64,000 nt of DNA from Sapria himalayana (Eukaryota; Streptophyta; Magnoliopsida; Malpighiales; Rafflesiaceae), in assembly GCA_029783825.1 (NCBI GenBank), contig JAREIK010002039.1, forward strand, positions 180,769 through 244,768, read 5' to 3'. A program made the translations under genes and the position numbers. Below the pieces are notes generated by a model that saw only the letters and a program-made list of their open reading frames with translations, made no database searches and was not told where the DNA came from. Numbering within the stretch: the first letter of the stretch is position 1; each line of letters begins with the position of its first letter. Positions 1-11,034 of the stretch are shown one piece after another.

Positions 1-1
1 C

Positions 2-652
2 TTGACTTTCATTTCCTCGTGCATGAACCTGGAAGAGCCACCTGAATGGTTCATTTACGAGAAGTTGACAGACCTTTTCACATACTACGATACTAGGTAT
101 GGTGGTGGTGGTGGTGAGACTGTGATTACAGACATTGATACCTTGTTCGGAGATGACGATTATTCCATTAACCTAGCGAGGGGGAAACGTAGGGGTGGAC
201 CATCACATAGAAGCGAGCTGTCTCGGTACTTAGATACCGATTACTGCTCAATCCTATCACATTCTGATAATAAGAATCTTGATTTATTGCAGTGGTGGAA
301 ATCATATGAGTCCACCTATCCCGTGCTATCTAGGATGGCACGGGATCTACTGATTCCTCCGGTGTCGAGCGTATCATCGCAGTCTGCTTTTTCTGTTGCA
401 GTGAACGTGATTTCGGATAGGAGATCGAGATTACGTCCAGATATGGTTGAGGCCTTGGCATGTTTGAAGGATTGGGAGGAATCGAGGTTTAGCATCCATG
501 ATCGTGCTGAAGCTGGGACTGTGATAGACACTGCAGTCGCATCCCCATCCACTACGATGGCGGAGGAGCTCATTGCTGATGATGATGATCCATATGATAC
601 TGATCTTGATGTTGCGGCTGATGATTCTCATGATATGCCGCTTGACGATTGA
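2..652 (+). CDS. hAT transposase, C-terminal fragment (RICESLEEPER-like)
   Basis: The reading frame is open from the first bases of the window, so the true start is upstream and about 216 C-terminal residues are seen. Residues about 85-165 match the hAT C-terminal dimerisation domain. Signature pieces are LLQWWKSYESTYPVLSRMAR, LLIPPVSSVSSQSAFS and VISDRRSRLRPDMVEALACL. This domain mediates transposase dimerisation and is characteristic of Ac/Tam3/RICESLEEPER proteins. The stretch after QSAFS reads VAVN where relatives usually have TGGR, so the protein may be somewhat diverged. The C-terminus is strongly acidic (runs of Asp at about residues 195-216), and the TGA stop is at 650-652. No frame break is visible in this part, so the copy may be fairly young or a domesticated relative. 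The presence of a transposon terminus 750 bp downstream argues for a transposon gene. Confidence 0.88.
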   Translation: MTFISSCMNLEEPPEWFIYEKLTDLFTYYDTRYGGGGGETVITDIDTLFGDDDYSINLARGKRRGGPSHRSELSRYLDTDYCSILSHSDNKNLDLLQWWKSYESTYPVLSRMARDLLIPPVSSVSSQSAFSVAVNVISDRRSRLRPDMVEALACLKDWEESRFSIHDRAEAGTVIDTAVASPSTTMAEELIADDDDPYDTDLDVAADDSHDMPLDD

Positions 653-1129
653 TGCTGATCTGCTATTTTTTTCGATGTTTTTTTATTCATTGTATTTATA
701 CGCTTTGTTTGTACGTTGTGTTGACACTTATACTTGTTTTGTTCGGACCATCGGTTTCAAATGCATGATTGGTAATTTTTCATTTTTGTTGTTTAATTTT
801 TTTTTAATTTTAATTTTTACTAACATAATGTATTGATTTATTTTTTTTTACGATTTAAATTTTATTTTAAAAATTAATAACTTTAATTTATAATTAATAA
901 ATTATAAATATAAATAAAGCTATACTAAGTTGAATTTGATAAAAAAAATAATTTTCTAAAATTTGTTTTTTTTTTAATTTTAATTTTTAACATTTTTAAA
1001 AAAAATTATATTTCATAATTAATACTCTACATAGTGTAGACAGTAGACTACAGTCACTACACTTATGTCTTAACCTTAAGAAATAAAATTTACAATATAT
1101 AAATAAAAAAAAACAATATTATGATTTCA

Positions 1130-1407
1130 GAATTCAGATTTTTGCCTGGCCTCCCGTCCCTTCCTGGTCCCACGCCTGCCTGCCCTGTCCTGCCTCTCTC
1201 TCACTGTCAGCCTATGCGGCTATGCCGGAATCCAGATGCCCTAGCCCCTGGCCTGTATGGCCAGGCCGGGCCCGCCTATATTCAAACCGTGTCGTGCCAG
1301 GCACGGCAGGTACAGGAACCGTGTCGTGCCCGGCACCACACGGTAGCACGATCGTGCTGGATAAAAACGGGCCGTGCCGTGCCGGGCCGGCTCATTTGAC
1401 ACCTTTA
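1130..1407 (+). repeat. GC-rich subterminal region and right TIR of the hAT element
   Basis: Within a very AT-rich window this block is GC-rich and full of short CCGTGCCGTGCCGG-type direct and inverted motifs (for example at 1290-1335 and 1369-1392). Such subterminal GCCGTGCC clusters are typical of plant hAT ends, where they are thought to bind the transposase. The two overlapping ORFs here (1121-1399 and 1222-1494) have no recognisable protein similarity and are by-products of the base composition. Confidence 0.7.
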
Positions 1408-2345
1408 GCCTCATATTTAGAATGTCACCTCATATCATTTGCTATAGTATTTGATGCATATAGTCTCTCCAATCGAGGAATTAAAGAGAATTAATACATA
1501 TTCTTAAATGCAACTTTCATCTTCTATCTCATTTCTGCAATATGAGGAGCCTTCTTTAACCGAGGATGATCTCAAAACTTACATCTAATTAAATCATTAT
1601 CACCATCCTAATAAACATACATCCATTAAAACAACAGTCAAATTTTTCCACTGGTAGACCCATACATCGTAATAACTTCTTAGTACTGTAAAAGTTGTTT
1701 GTGTCAAAATTATTATCCAAAACAATTTCTTTCATTAGTTCTGTCACCTAATCAAATAATTTCTCAGACATATCATTTTTTGACTTCATGCTCATAAGTC
1801 GAGCCACAAGTAACAATTGCGAATGTTTTTTACAATTAGGCACAACCCATTAATGCGGCTTTAAGCATATCATAAAATTTCTGAGCTATAGGATGATGTG
1901 GTTCATCCATGTAATCCATACTGAAGTCAACACCCGTAACTTCCATGACCATTCTATGGTATGTGTTTGATGCTTCTTCACTACATACATATGATTCAAT
2001 ACCCTCATTTTGGTCAATGTTGACAGTCTTTGTACTTTCCCCTTGATATATCCAAACAAAATTATTTGGTACAAAACCATATTAAGCCACATAGTATCTA
2101 ATAGTGTTTACATCATGAAAAGACATATTCAGACACTTGTGGTTATTATATGGACACTTAATTTTATCTCTGTTATTCCATTTTGATTGACTACAAGCAA
2201 AGTTGATGAAAATTTCTAGCATACTCAAAAAATCATTATTCAAAATTCCATTCATAAACCTTTTGTAAATCCACTAACGATCTGAACTCATTTTGCTCTA
2301 TTATATTTACAAAGAATTATGCTCAATCATAATTCTAAATGAAAC
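1408..2345 (-). pseudogene. CACTA copy A transposase (TAM/TNP2-type) N-terminal fragment
   Basis: The minus strand aligns with the better-preserved copies B (24401-25260) and C (37151-38040). Shared landmarks include the block around 1740-1850, which on the minus strand gives the GTGGCTCGACTTATGAGCAT region found in C at about 37639. The gene would encode the transposase-associated domain followed by the beginning of the TNP2 transposase. Several in-frame stops and frameshifts are present and no long ORF survives. It ends abruptly at the hAT junction (1407/1408). C continues here into the TNP2 catalytic part, so this copy was split by the hAT insertion. Confidence 0.72.
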
Positions 2346-4764
2346 ATACAATGACTTCAAATAATACTATTAATTAAATAAAATCACTTACATATGAATA
2401 TGCAACGGCAAAATATCATGAATATCTAGGAAATGTGTTTGTAGAATCTACATGGAGAAATAGAGAATTTATTAGCATGCTAAAGTTGAAAAGATATCAC
2501 AATATTGCTAGATGAAGAGAGCATGTCTCTTCTAGTGCACCAATCAAAGCCACACAAAAAGGCAAGAATTAGGAGAACACAAGAACCAAGTGAAAGGACA
2601 AGAAAGGGAAGCAAAAAAAAGGAATAATAAGTTTGAAGGAGTAAGCTTCTCACTTCTCAATGAAGATCAAAGATCAAAATTTCAACTGTTATTCAACTCA
2701 ATCTTTGAATATAAAAATAAATAGGAAAGGAAAAATAAAAGGAATGAATATCCAATTCAAAAAACTTTTTGCAAATGAATTAATGAAGAATTTAGACATG
2801 AAAAATAATAGGTTTTGACTAGAAAACATATTATACAAAGTATTAAACTAAAAAACATAGATGTGAAGTAGCTTGCAATTTTAGATTCTTAGCATTACAA
2901 ATATGAACTAATTAAAGATGCCAATAATTAGAGACATTAACATTAACATATTTTGTGGAAAACTACAATCAAAAGATAGTTTGCTAAAAAAAACTAATTG
3001 AGATAAGAAGAATGAGAATTAAGCAAAACTAGTTGACTAAAGAGCTCTTAGCAATTCTATCACAGCCTACTTAAAGTTTACTAACAAGATAGAGATTATA
3101 AATGGATGAATATAATCTAGTAAAACTAAAGCTTAATTTTTAAAAGACACATGACTTAAATACCAAGATTTAAGGCCAAAGATATGCATAAATAAATAGT
3201 TAATTGAAGTAGCAGCCTAAGAACACACCATTTTATGAACTAAAGAACTACCAAAAAATAGTAGTGCAAAAGAACTTAATCCTAATTTTTTAGTAATTTA
3301 CTTAAAGATTATTTACATACACATCAATTCAAACTTAAATGATACGAAGGATAGCAACTTATTAATTTAACAAAAATTATAGATATGATCATCACTTATA
3401 GACTTTTGCTGATTAGATATTTAACTAATAAATTAATTTTTTGTATTGAAAAGCCTATTTTCATTTTATATGATGGTTATTAGCTCACATAATATGTTAT
3501 TTTCATTTTGATCTATTATGAGAAGAATGAACACATAAAAGTATTATTTTATCAAATAAAAGATTAAAATAAAGCAACATTTTGGCAAGAGCAGCTTGAG
3601 AGGGCTATTTTTCACAATGCCCATATAATCCACGAGAAAATCAAGCAAATGGCCACATCACTTTTTTTAAAAGATTCTAAAATAGGTTAATTAATTTTAT
3701 CAAACAAGAACATGGCTATAATTGCATAAAATTTATAAAATTATTTAATATGCTAATATTATAATCTTACACAAAAACAAAATGTTCCAAATATATATAT
3801 GAAAAAAAATACAATGATACACATAAATACAAACAAAAAAATATACATGCATATGTGTGTGTGTGTGTGTATCATATATCAAGAGTATCATCAATTGAAC
3901 ACAAAAATTTATTAACAAACACTAAATCTAAAATAGCTGAAAAGAAAAAAAATAAAAGGAAAGCAAATCTTATATTAAAAGTATCATATATCAAGAGTAT
4001 CAAATTTTGCATTAATGATGATTTTTGATTTTTGTTTTTCATTAATTTTTTATGGCTAAATATTGAATTTAACAAAAAATATACTACTAGAATAACATTA
4101 AATCTAAAATGTCACACCGATATTAAAGATATTTTTTCATATGGAGATCTAAATCCAATAAATAATTTTTATTAAAAAACTTTACTTTGATATATCGATT
4201 CCTAACAATAATCTCAGAATCAACATTAGATCATAGCCAAAATTTTGAAAGGCATTATTAAATGATGTGGTTCATCTTGTTTAATTTTTTTTTTTTTCAT
4301 TTAGTTGTACAATATTATTTTTCGTAATTCTTAATTTTTTGTATGCGTGACAAATAAATTGGCATGTTTTTTTTGTACAGAAGTATATTAGTATACATGT
4401 TTCATTGTAAACAATAAATAATGTGCATGTACAGCAAACATAGACTGTACTAAATAAGCAACTTCACATGCACCCCACATCTACTACTTTGGATATATAT
4501 ACTAAATGCACATTTTTTTAAAAACAGAAGGGTATACTCAATTACTAATCAAATTATCTATCATATTACTCATGTTAACATTGTATAATGATGGAATAAT
4601 TACTTATTATAAATGTATACACGAAATAAGTGACCATGCATGGCTAGTGTGCTTTGAGAATGCATGGTATCTAATAAAATACTTTGAAAAAATTCTGTAC
4701 AAAGTTTGTTCCCCCACTTACAATAATGTAAAGTCTTACTTGGGTTCTTAGTCTTCTACACCCC

Positions 4765-4765
<1 letters not shown>
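2346..4765. other. 5' non-coding region of CACTA copy A (proximal part)
   Basis: No gene seen. The sequence matches copy C 35000-37150 in reverse complement and serves as the leader or intron region upstream of the transposase start. The block 2451-2720 mirrors 36717-36965; the ORF on that stretch in C is broken in A, so it is not a conserved gene. A (GT)n run lies at about 3853-3871, the mirror image of the (CA)n run at about 35570 in C. The stretch 4330-4680 is absent from C but present in remnant D1 (53580-53920). Confidence 0.6.

Positions 4766-4797
<32 letters not shown>
4766..4797 (+). repeat. Homopolymer C run, 32 bases
   Basis: After CCCCA, the sequence has 32 consecutive C. The paralogous position in copy C (about 34988) has only five G on the plus strand (GGGGG), so the tract has expanded in copy A, or is mis-sized by sequencing. 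It is a guanine-rich strand on the minus side and is by far the most G/C-biased short tract in the window. Confidence 0.95.
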
Positions 4798-5363
4798 ATT
4801 TCTCCATCAAGTGTGCTTTGTTTCTACAAGCCAATATTAGATAGATATAATAAAGACTTAGTGTGTAGTCAATTTTTTTAAAAGTACTATTTAACAATAA
4901 TTAATATCAGGCCAATTAAATTAATTAAAGCATCTACAATCTTAACATAATAGAATTACTATGTAATTTATTGGGTACCTAATTAAAGACCAAAAAATAT
5001 GATTTATTAAGAAAAAAACTAAAAAGAATTCATCATCATGCACCAACAAAAATTATAGCCTCGGCAACCTATCAACATGAGCAATGACAATAAAATTTAA
5101 GGTTATAATGGTTAAGTTGTACCTTCTTCTTTGAAAAAAAAATATAAGAGGTTCACACTATAACCATAAAAACCTGATTAGTAAAAAATTGTCAACAGGT
5201 TCTTCATATTCATCTTCTCTACAGAAAAGTAATTCTAAAATATAAATACCCATAAATTAAAATAAAAGATATAACTTGAATTTAAAAAATTATAGTACCT
5301 TGCTATTCTTCTCCTCTTGTCATTATTTTCTTCATCCTCTTTTACTATTCTTCTTCGAATTTC

Positions 5364-5439
5364 AGAGCTATCACACTTTTTGTTGATTTGAAATCCATTA
5401 AACCTTAAAAAAAGAATCATTAAAATAAAAAAAGTTCAC
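5364..5439 (+). repeat. Left copy of a 76-bp direct repeat flanking the Copia element
   Basis: It starts AGAGCTATCACAC and ends AAAGTTCAC, immediately before the 5' LTR. The same sequence recurs right after the 3' LTR (9534-9605). Copy C, which lacks the Copia, has it once (about 34450-34530, reverse complement). The two copies differ by about three substitutions and a 4-base length change in an A-run. Confidence 0.85.
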
Positions 5440-5441
5440 AC

Positions 5442-5703
5442 TATTATGAACAATATTATTGATGTCAATAAATGCTCTATTAATCTCTTTACTATTAATA
5501 TTCTTGTGACTATTATTATTCATAGATTAATGTGTATTAATTAGCATGGATTAATATGTATTTATTAATACATTTAATATGTATTCATTTATTAGACCCT
5601 ATAAATAAGGAGCCTTTGTATGAGTCACAATATACTTGAAGGGATAAGAAATCTCTCCCTTATTTCTCCTATATCTCTCGCTCTCTTATCCTTCAATTTA
5701 ATA
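5442..5703 (+). repeat. 5' LTR of the Copia element
   Basis: Begins TATTATGAACAATATTATTG and ends at TTTAATA, just before the primer site. The expected TG...CA termini are eroded (TA at the start). A TATA box (TATAAATA) lies at 5600-5607, consistent with the U3/R boundary of a Copia promoter. It has about 9 extra bases relative to the 3' LTR after TATGAGTC. Confidence 0.85.
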
Positions 5704-5706
5704 ATA

Positions 5707-5718
5707 TGTTATCAGAAT
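5707..5718 (+). other. Primer-binding site of the Copia element
   Basis: TGTTATCAGAAT matches the canonical plant Copia site TGGTATCAGAGC (complement of the initiator Met tRNA 3' end) with a few substitutions. Its position 3 bp after the LTR supports the LTR boundary. Confidence 0.75.
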
Positions 5719-5879
5719 GAAGTTCCATTGGATTTTCAAAAGATATATTGAAGAATATAGAAACTCATCTGGTGTGATCTTCAATCGGTGATAATGATAT
5801 ATCTCTTGCAGATAGTACATTAACACATACTTACTTGAAGATAAATTTTTTTTCCTTTTTTAAAATGCAAGGATTAAAT

Positions 5880-7130
5880 ATAAATACAATATTGGATAGT
5901 GAAAAATTGATTGAGGGCTTTGGAAAAGCTAATATATTGTTACTCGGAGAAACAAAAAAAATCATATTGATGATGCATTATATTTTACAAAGTCTCAAAG
6001 AAATTTATTGAGTTTTTAAGATATTCAACGAAATGGATATCATATTCAGACTACGAATAATGATAACACTGAGTATTTATATATTACTAATTTTGCCTCA
6101 GGTAAAAAAAATAAATTGAAAGTATTACCCATTTTTTCTGGTTTGTACTACACAAACATAAGCACAAATGAGACACATGTCATAGTAAACTAAAAGTTTA
6201 CTAATGAAAATCATTTTATTGTTTGGCATGACTGATTGGGACATCCTATGTCTATAATGATATAAAGAATCAATAAAAATTCAAGTGGGTATTCACTCAA
6301 AAATCAAAAGATTTTTTATCCAATGAGTTTTCATGTGCTGCTTATTCTCAAAGGATGTTAATTATAAGGCCTTTACCAACAAAAATAAGGACATAACCCC
6401 TTGCATTATTACAATGTATACGAGGTGATATATGTGGCCATATTATTCCACCATGTAAACCATTTCGATATTTTATGATTTTGATTGATACATCAATGAG
6501 ATGGTCACATGTCTATTTGTTATCAACACATAACAGAGCATTTGCTAGATTTTTTGCTCAAATAATTTGGTTATAGGCTCATTTTCTAAATTATCTGATT
6601 ATCATCTTAATAATTCTGGAGAATTTACTTTCCATGTTTTTAATGATGATTATATGTCTATTGGAATAACTGTTGAATATCCTTTAGCATATGTTCATAC
6701 ACAAAATGATCTTGCAGAATCATTTATTAAATACTTTAAATTGATCACAAGGCCATTACTAATAAGGATGAAGCTCCCAACTTCTACTTGGGGCCATGCT
6801 ATTTTGTATACAGTAGTACTGATTCATATTAGACCAATTAATTTTCATCAGTTCACTCCTTTACAATTAGTTTTTGTCAAGAACCAAATAATTTCCATCT
6901 AAGGATTTTTTGGTGTGTGGTATATGTTCTGATTACTCCACCACAATGCACTAAGATGAGTCCCCAAAGAAGAGTGGGAATACATATTGGATATGAATCT
7001 CCATCGATAATCAAATATTTAGAGCCAACAACTTGAAATTTATTTATGGCTCATTTTTTTTGTTTGTCGTTTTGATGAATTAGATTTTCCAACTTTAAAG
7101 AAAGAAAATAAACAGTTAGAAAAGCTATTA
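5880..7130 (+). pseudogene. Copia pol remnant: GAG-pre-integrase and integrase core
   Basis: Pieces in shifting frames match the start of Copia pol. SQRNLL lies near 5995 and NGYHIQT near 6040. The zinc-binding pre-integrase region follows (WHD...LGHP near 6225-6245), and then the integrase core, with RGDICGHI near 6420-6445. The longest open piece (6567-6902) contains HLNNSGEFTFHVFNDDYMSI, HTQNDLAESFIKYF and LPTSTWGHAI. Family knowledge: the integrase uses a D,D-35-E triad. The second Asp, expected in the D-N-x-G-E-F motif, reads Asn here (NNSGEF). With many stops, this is a dead copy. Confidence 0.85.
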
Positions 7131-7559
7131 GTTAGAATCAATTGTTGTTGTCTCATCTTGACCCTCACACAAAGGAATGTGAACTAGAAGTTCAAAATAT
7201 TATTCATTTGCAAAATTTAGCAAATTAATTGCCATATGTATTTACTAATCCTAAGAGAGTATCTATATCTTACATGCCAACTGCTAATGCTCTAATTAGA
7301 ATTGAAGTCCTGGTAGGACAAATTATTGTTAATGAACCTAAAGCATCAGTGAAATGTGGTCAACCAATTGGTTCCTAAGATAAAAATCCTCAGAAAAGAA
7401 AAGGATCAAAGAATCAAGTTGAGGAATTAATAGCTCTAGAAGAGTCCCTAGTTGTAATTCTAGAAAAAATTCAGGTACCTAAAACTTGTGACAATCAAGA
7501 GATCTCAATAAAAACTATGTCACAACTGGCCAAAGGTGGAATCAGAATATAATTGCTGT

Positions 7560-8660
7560 CGATGAAATATTTGCTTATAATATGGTACTCACCATTGTTA
7601 ATGACAATAAGAACCTTGAGCCAAATTCCTTCAAGAAATATAGACAGAGAGATGATTGACCAAAATGGAAAGATGTAATTGAAGTTGAATTGAATTCTTT
7701 TTCAAAACACCAAAATTTTGATTCTATTGTACATACACATGATGGTGTCAAACATGTAGGATACAAATGAGTATTTGTATGAAAATGAGACATGACAAAT
7801 AAAATTGTCAAATATAAGGCACGATTAGTTGGACAAGGATTATCTCAAAGATCTGGCATTGATTATGAAGAGAAGTATTCCCCTATAGTGGATGTAGTCA
7901 TGGCTTATTTATATGGACCACTTAACAGTGACATTTACATGAAAATCCCAGAAGAATTAAAATTCCTTGCAACACATAATTCATGTCCTCGAGGACTTTA
8001 CTATAAAAAATTATGCAGATCTCTATATGGGTTGAAGCAATCTAGATGCATGTGGTATATTTGTCTTAGTGAATATTTATTATGAAAATGGTATAAGAAT
8101 GATCCACTTTGCTCATGTGTATTTATTAAAAGATCTGGATCTGAGTTTGTTATAATTGTAGTTTATGTTGATGACTTAAATATTATTAGAACTACGAATG
8201 AGCTTTCAAAAGCAATAGGCAACTTAAAGAAAGAATTTGAGATGAAAAATCTCAAAAAAAACAAAAATTTGCCTTGGCTTGCATATTGAGCACTTAGATT
8301 TTTCATCAATCAGCTTATATATTAAAGGTGTTAAAACAATTCTTTAATGATAATGCCCATCCATTGAGCACTCCAATGGTTTTAAGGTCATTAGATGTGA
8401 ATAAAGATCCTTTCCGACCTCGGATGGATGATGAATAGCTTCTTGGTCCTAAAGTACCATATCTTAGTGTTAATGGAGCACTGATGTATCTTACAAGTCC
8501 CACACGACCTGATATATCATTTTTTGTAAAAATGTTAGCAATATATAGTTCTTGTCCAACAAGAAGATATTGGAATGGAGTTAAACATATAGTGATGTAT
8601 CTTCGAGGTACGATGGATATGGGATTGTATTATCTCAATGTACCTAAAGCATAATTAACT
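7560..8660 (+). pseudogene. Copia pol remnant: reverse transcriptase
   Basis: The frame 7792-8085 shows VKYKARLVGQGLSQRSGIDY, EEKYSPIVD, AYLYGPLNSDIYMKIPEELK and LYGLKQS, all typical of Copia reverse transcriptase. The catalytic YVDD box follows at 8164-8175 (VYVDDLNII), and KKEFEMKNL lies near 8228-8256. Between SPIVD and VVMAYLYG, roughly 35 residues expected from the family are missing, so the first catalytic-aspartate region is shortened. The junction carries GTGGATGTAG and could be a deletion between short repeats. Further 3' the frame is broken repeatedly, although the pieces LSTPMV and RPDISFFV are visible. Confidence 0.88.
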
Positions 8661-9180
8661 GGTTATGTAGATGTGGGATATATGTCTGATCCTCATAATG
8701 ATCGATCACAAATAGGCTATTTGTTCACATGTGGTGATATAGCCATTTCATGACATTCTATGAAATAATTAATTACCCGCCAGATCTAATCATGTAGAGA
8801 TCTTAGCAATTCATGAAGCAAGTAGAAAATATTTTTGGTTAAGAATTGTAATACAGCATATTCGAGGGTTATGTAGTTTTTCTTTTTGCAAGGAGGTCCT
8901 TACGACCTTGTATGAAGATAATGATGCATGCATTGTTTAATTAAAAATGAGTAATTAAAAAGGATAGAACAAAACATATATCACCAAAAAAATTTTTCAC
9001 TCATGATCTACAAAAGAAATGTGATATTGATGTTCAATCAATTTGTTCAACTAATAATCTAGTAAATTCATTCATCAAGGCTCTACCTACTATAACATTT
9101 GAAAGGCTAGTTCATAGCACTAGAATACATAGGCTCAGAGATTTAAAGTGATGTTGTGAAGAGGAGGAGTGAATTTTTTA
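8660..9180 (+). pseudogene. Copia pol remnant: RNase H
   Basis: VDVGYMSDPHNDRSQIGYLF at about 8667 is the start of the Copia-type RNase H. Downstream, broken frames run up to about 9150, where the family's C-terminus would end shortly before the polypurine tract. Multiple stops. Confidence 0.75.
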
Positions 9181-9275
9181 TACTGTACTTTTTTTTCCTT
9201 TACCATGGTTTTGTCCCACTAGGATTTTCTGTAAAGGTTTTTAATGATGCAGTATCATGGACATCCAAGGAGGAG

Positions 9276-9528
9276 TATTATGAACAATATTATGGATGTC
9301 TATAAACTCTCCATCAATTTCTTGACTATTGATATTCTTGTGACTCTTATTATTCATACATTAATGTGTATTAATTGGCATGGATTAATATGTATTCATT
9401 GGTACATTTAATATGTATTCATGCATTAAACCCTATAAATAGGGATCCTTTGTATGAGTCTTGAAGTAATAAGAAATCTCTCCCTTGTTTATCCTATATC
9501 TTTCATTCTCTTGTTCTTCTATTTCACA
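9276..9528 (+). repeat. 3' LTR of the Copia element
   Basis: Begins TATTATGAACAATATTATGG directly after the purine tract AAGGAGGAG (9267-9275) and ends at ATTTCACA. TATA box TATAAATA at 9434-9441. It differs from the 5' LTR at roughly one position in eight, pointing to an old insertion. Confidence 0.87.
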
Positions 9529-9533
9529 ATTAT

Positions 9534-9605
9534 AGAGCTATCACACTTTCTGTTGATTTGAAATTCATTAAACCTTAAAAAAATAATCATTAAAAAAAAG
9601 TTCAC
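9534..9605 (+). repeat. Right copy of the 76-bp direct repeat flanking the Copia
   Basis: AGAGCTATCACACTTTCTG to AAAAGTTCAC, beginning 5 bases after the 3' LTR end. It is nearly identical to 5364-5439. After it, sequence collinear with copy C resumes (CTCTTCCAATTTATC...). Confidence 0.85.
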
Positions 9606-10984
9606 TCTTCCAATTTATCATTAACACATTTGACCTCAACAAAAAAGCACCATTTAGCTCACTGCTAATTTTAAATTTGCAAAACCCATTATTAATTTCT
9701 CATTAAATTATAATGAAAATAAACTAAAAAACACAGAGAGAGAGAGAGAGATTCTTTGTTTAATATGGTTATTCAAAATATGGTGCGATGGTTGTGTGCT
9801 CTAAGACTCAAAGGTTATTTAGAAGTGAACTAACCTAATTATGTAGAGATGAGCAGATGGGGGAGAGACGGGTCAGAGATGAATAATATTAGAAAATGAA
9901 ATTATTTTATATTTAACCATTAATTATATTATTTCATTAATAGATAAATGTATGCTTAATTATTGATGAAATATTTATTGTTATTTTTTATAATACTATT
10001 AATAAATTAATCAAATAAATTTCAGAAATAAAAAAATTAATTTATGATTATAATATTGGAGAAAATAAATAATATTACTAATAACCATGAAAACTATTAA
10101 TTAGTAATTAAAATTTCATATTAATTTATTTATTAAAAATACATATTATTTCATATAACCATTGATTGATTGTATAAATGTATAACCATACAAAATTTAT
10201 AATATCTCAATTAAATAAAAAAAATAACCAAGTAAATAATGAATATGTAACATATCAATAATATTCAAACAACTAATAAAATATCTGAACATAAAAATTA
10301 AAAAAATATATAATCTTAACATTATCCAAAAAAATAAAATTAAAAATTAATTACTTAAAATATAATTCATAAAAATAAGGCTACACAAAAATTCAAAAAT
10401 TAAAAAAAAAATAAAACTATCCAAATTTAACTTGTATATTACTATAATAAATGATTTTAGATAATTTTTTAGTAGTTATTTTAATATTTTAAAAAAACAA
10501 GTAGAAAATATAAAGCAAAAAATAATTTTCTATACTATGATTATTAACTTCTGAATTAATAATTATATATCTAAGTAAAAAGATGAGTTATGATAACTAT
10601 AGTACATAATAAAAGAGAAGTATCAACAACAATTTTTTAAAAAAGATTTGTTTACTTCTTTAAAGTAAGCATCATGATAGAGGAGCTCTATGAAGACTCC
10701 TAAATGACAATGATAATTGTCTTGTCTCCCTCAATACCTAATAATACTCTGTCTCATTTATAGATAAAACTACTAATATCCCTATATGATGTATCATTTC
10801 TTAATATGATAATACATTATAGAGATAATCTTTTGTGTATGCATACAAGCATCATTTTGCACATCACTATTCTTTCAATTGCACATTTATATTAAAGTAT
10901 AAACTTTTATATATAATGGCTAATGATTATATAAATGTATAAGTGTTTAGATATAATGTTGTGTTTAAAATATTTTTATAAATG

Positions 10985-11034
<50 letters not shown>

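Larger units (their letters stand above)
1..1407 (+). mobile_element. hAT-superfamily DNA transposon, right-hand part
   Basis: This is the 3' portion of a hAT element; its left end lies outside the window. It holds the C-terminus of the transposase (to 652), an AT-rich non-coding stretch (653-1120) and a GC-rich right terminus (about 1130-1407). The right end is fixed by comparison with the paralogous CACTA copy C. CACTA sequence matching C, read on the minus strand, runs up to about 1408 and stops, where C continues past about 38038. The last bases, read inward on the minus strand, are TAAAGGTGTCAAATGAGCC, which resembles the terminal inverted repeats I know from plant hAT elements. The 8-bp target duplication cannot be checked without the left end. 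Confidence 0.85.
5442..9528 (+). mobile_element. Degenerate Ty1/Copia LTR retrotransposon
   Basis: A 4.09 kb element with two diverged LTRs (5442-5703 and 9276-9528, about 85-88% identical by eye). It has a primer-binding-site-like TGTTATCAGAAT at 5707-5718, a purine tract AAGGAGGAG just before the 3' LTR, and pol-derived sequence in Copia order: GAG-pre-integrase, integrase, reverse transcriptase, RNase H. No gag or complete protease is recognisable: the pol similarity begins about 160 bp after the primer site, so the 5' coding part appears deleted. Stops and frameshifts are frequent and the element is not functional. It sits inside CACTA copy A, and the matching position in copy C is empty. 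Confidence 0.9.

Noticed and set aside
1121..1494. Two overlapping GC-rich ORFs of about 90 codons
   Set aside because: They lie in the hAT subterminal region and cross the transposon end; no protein similarity is recognisable.
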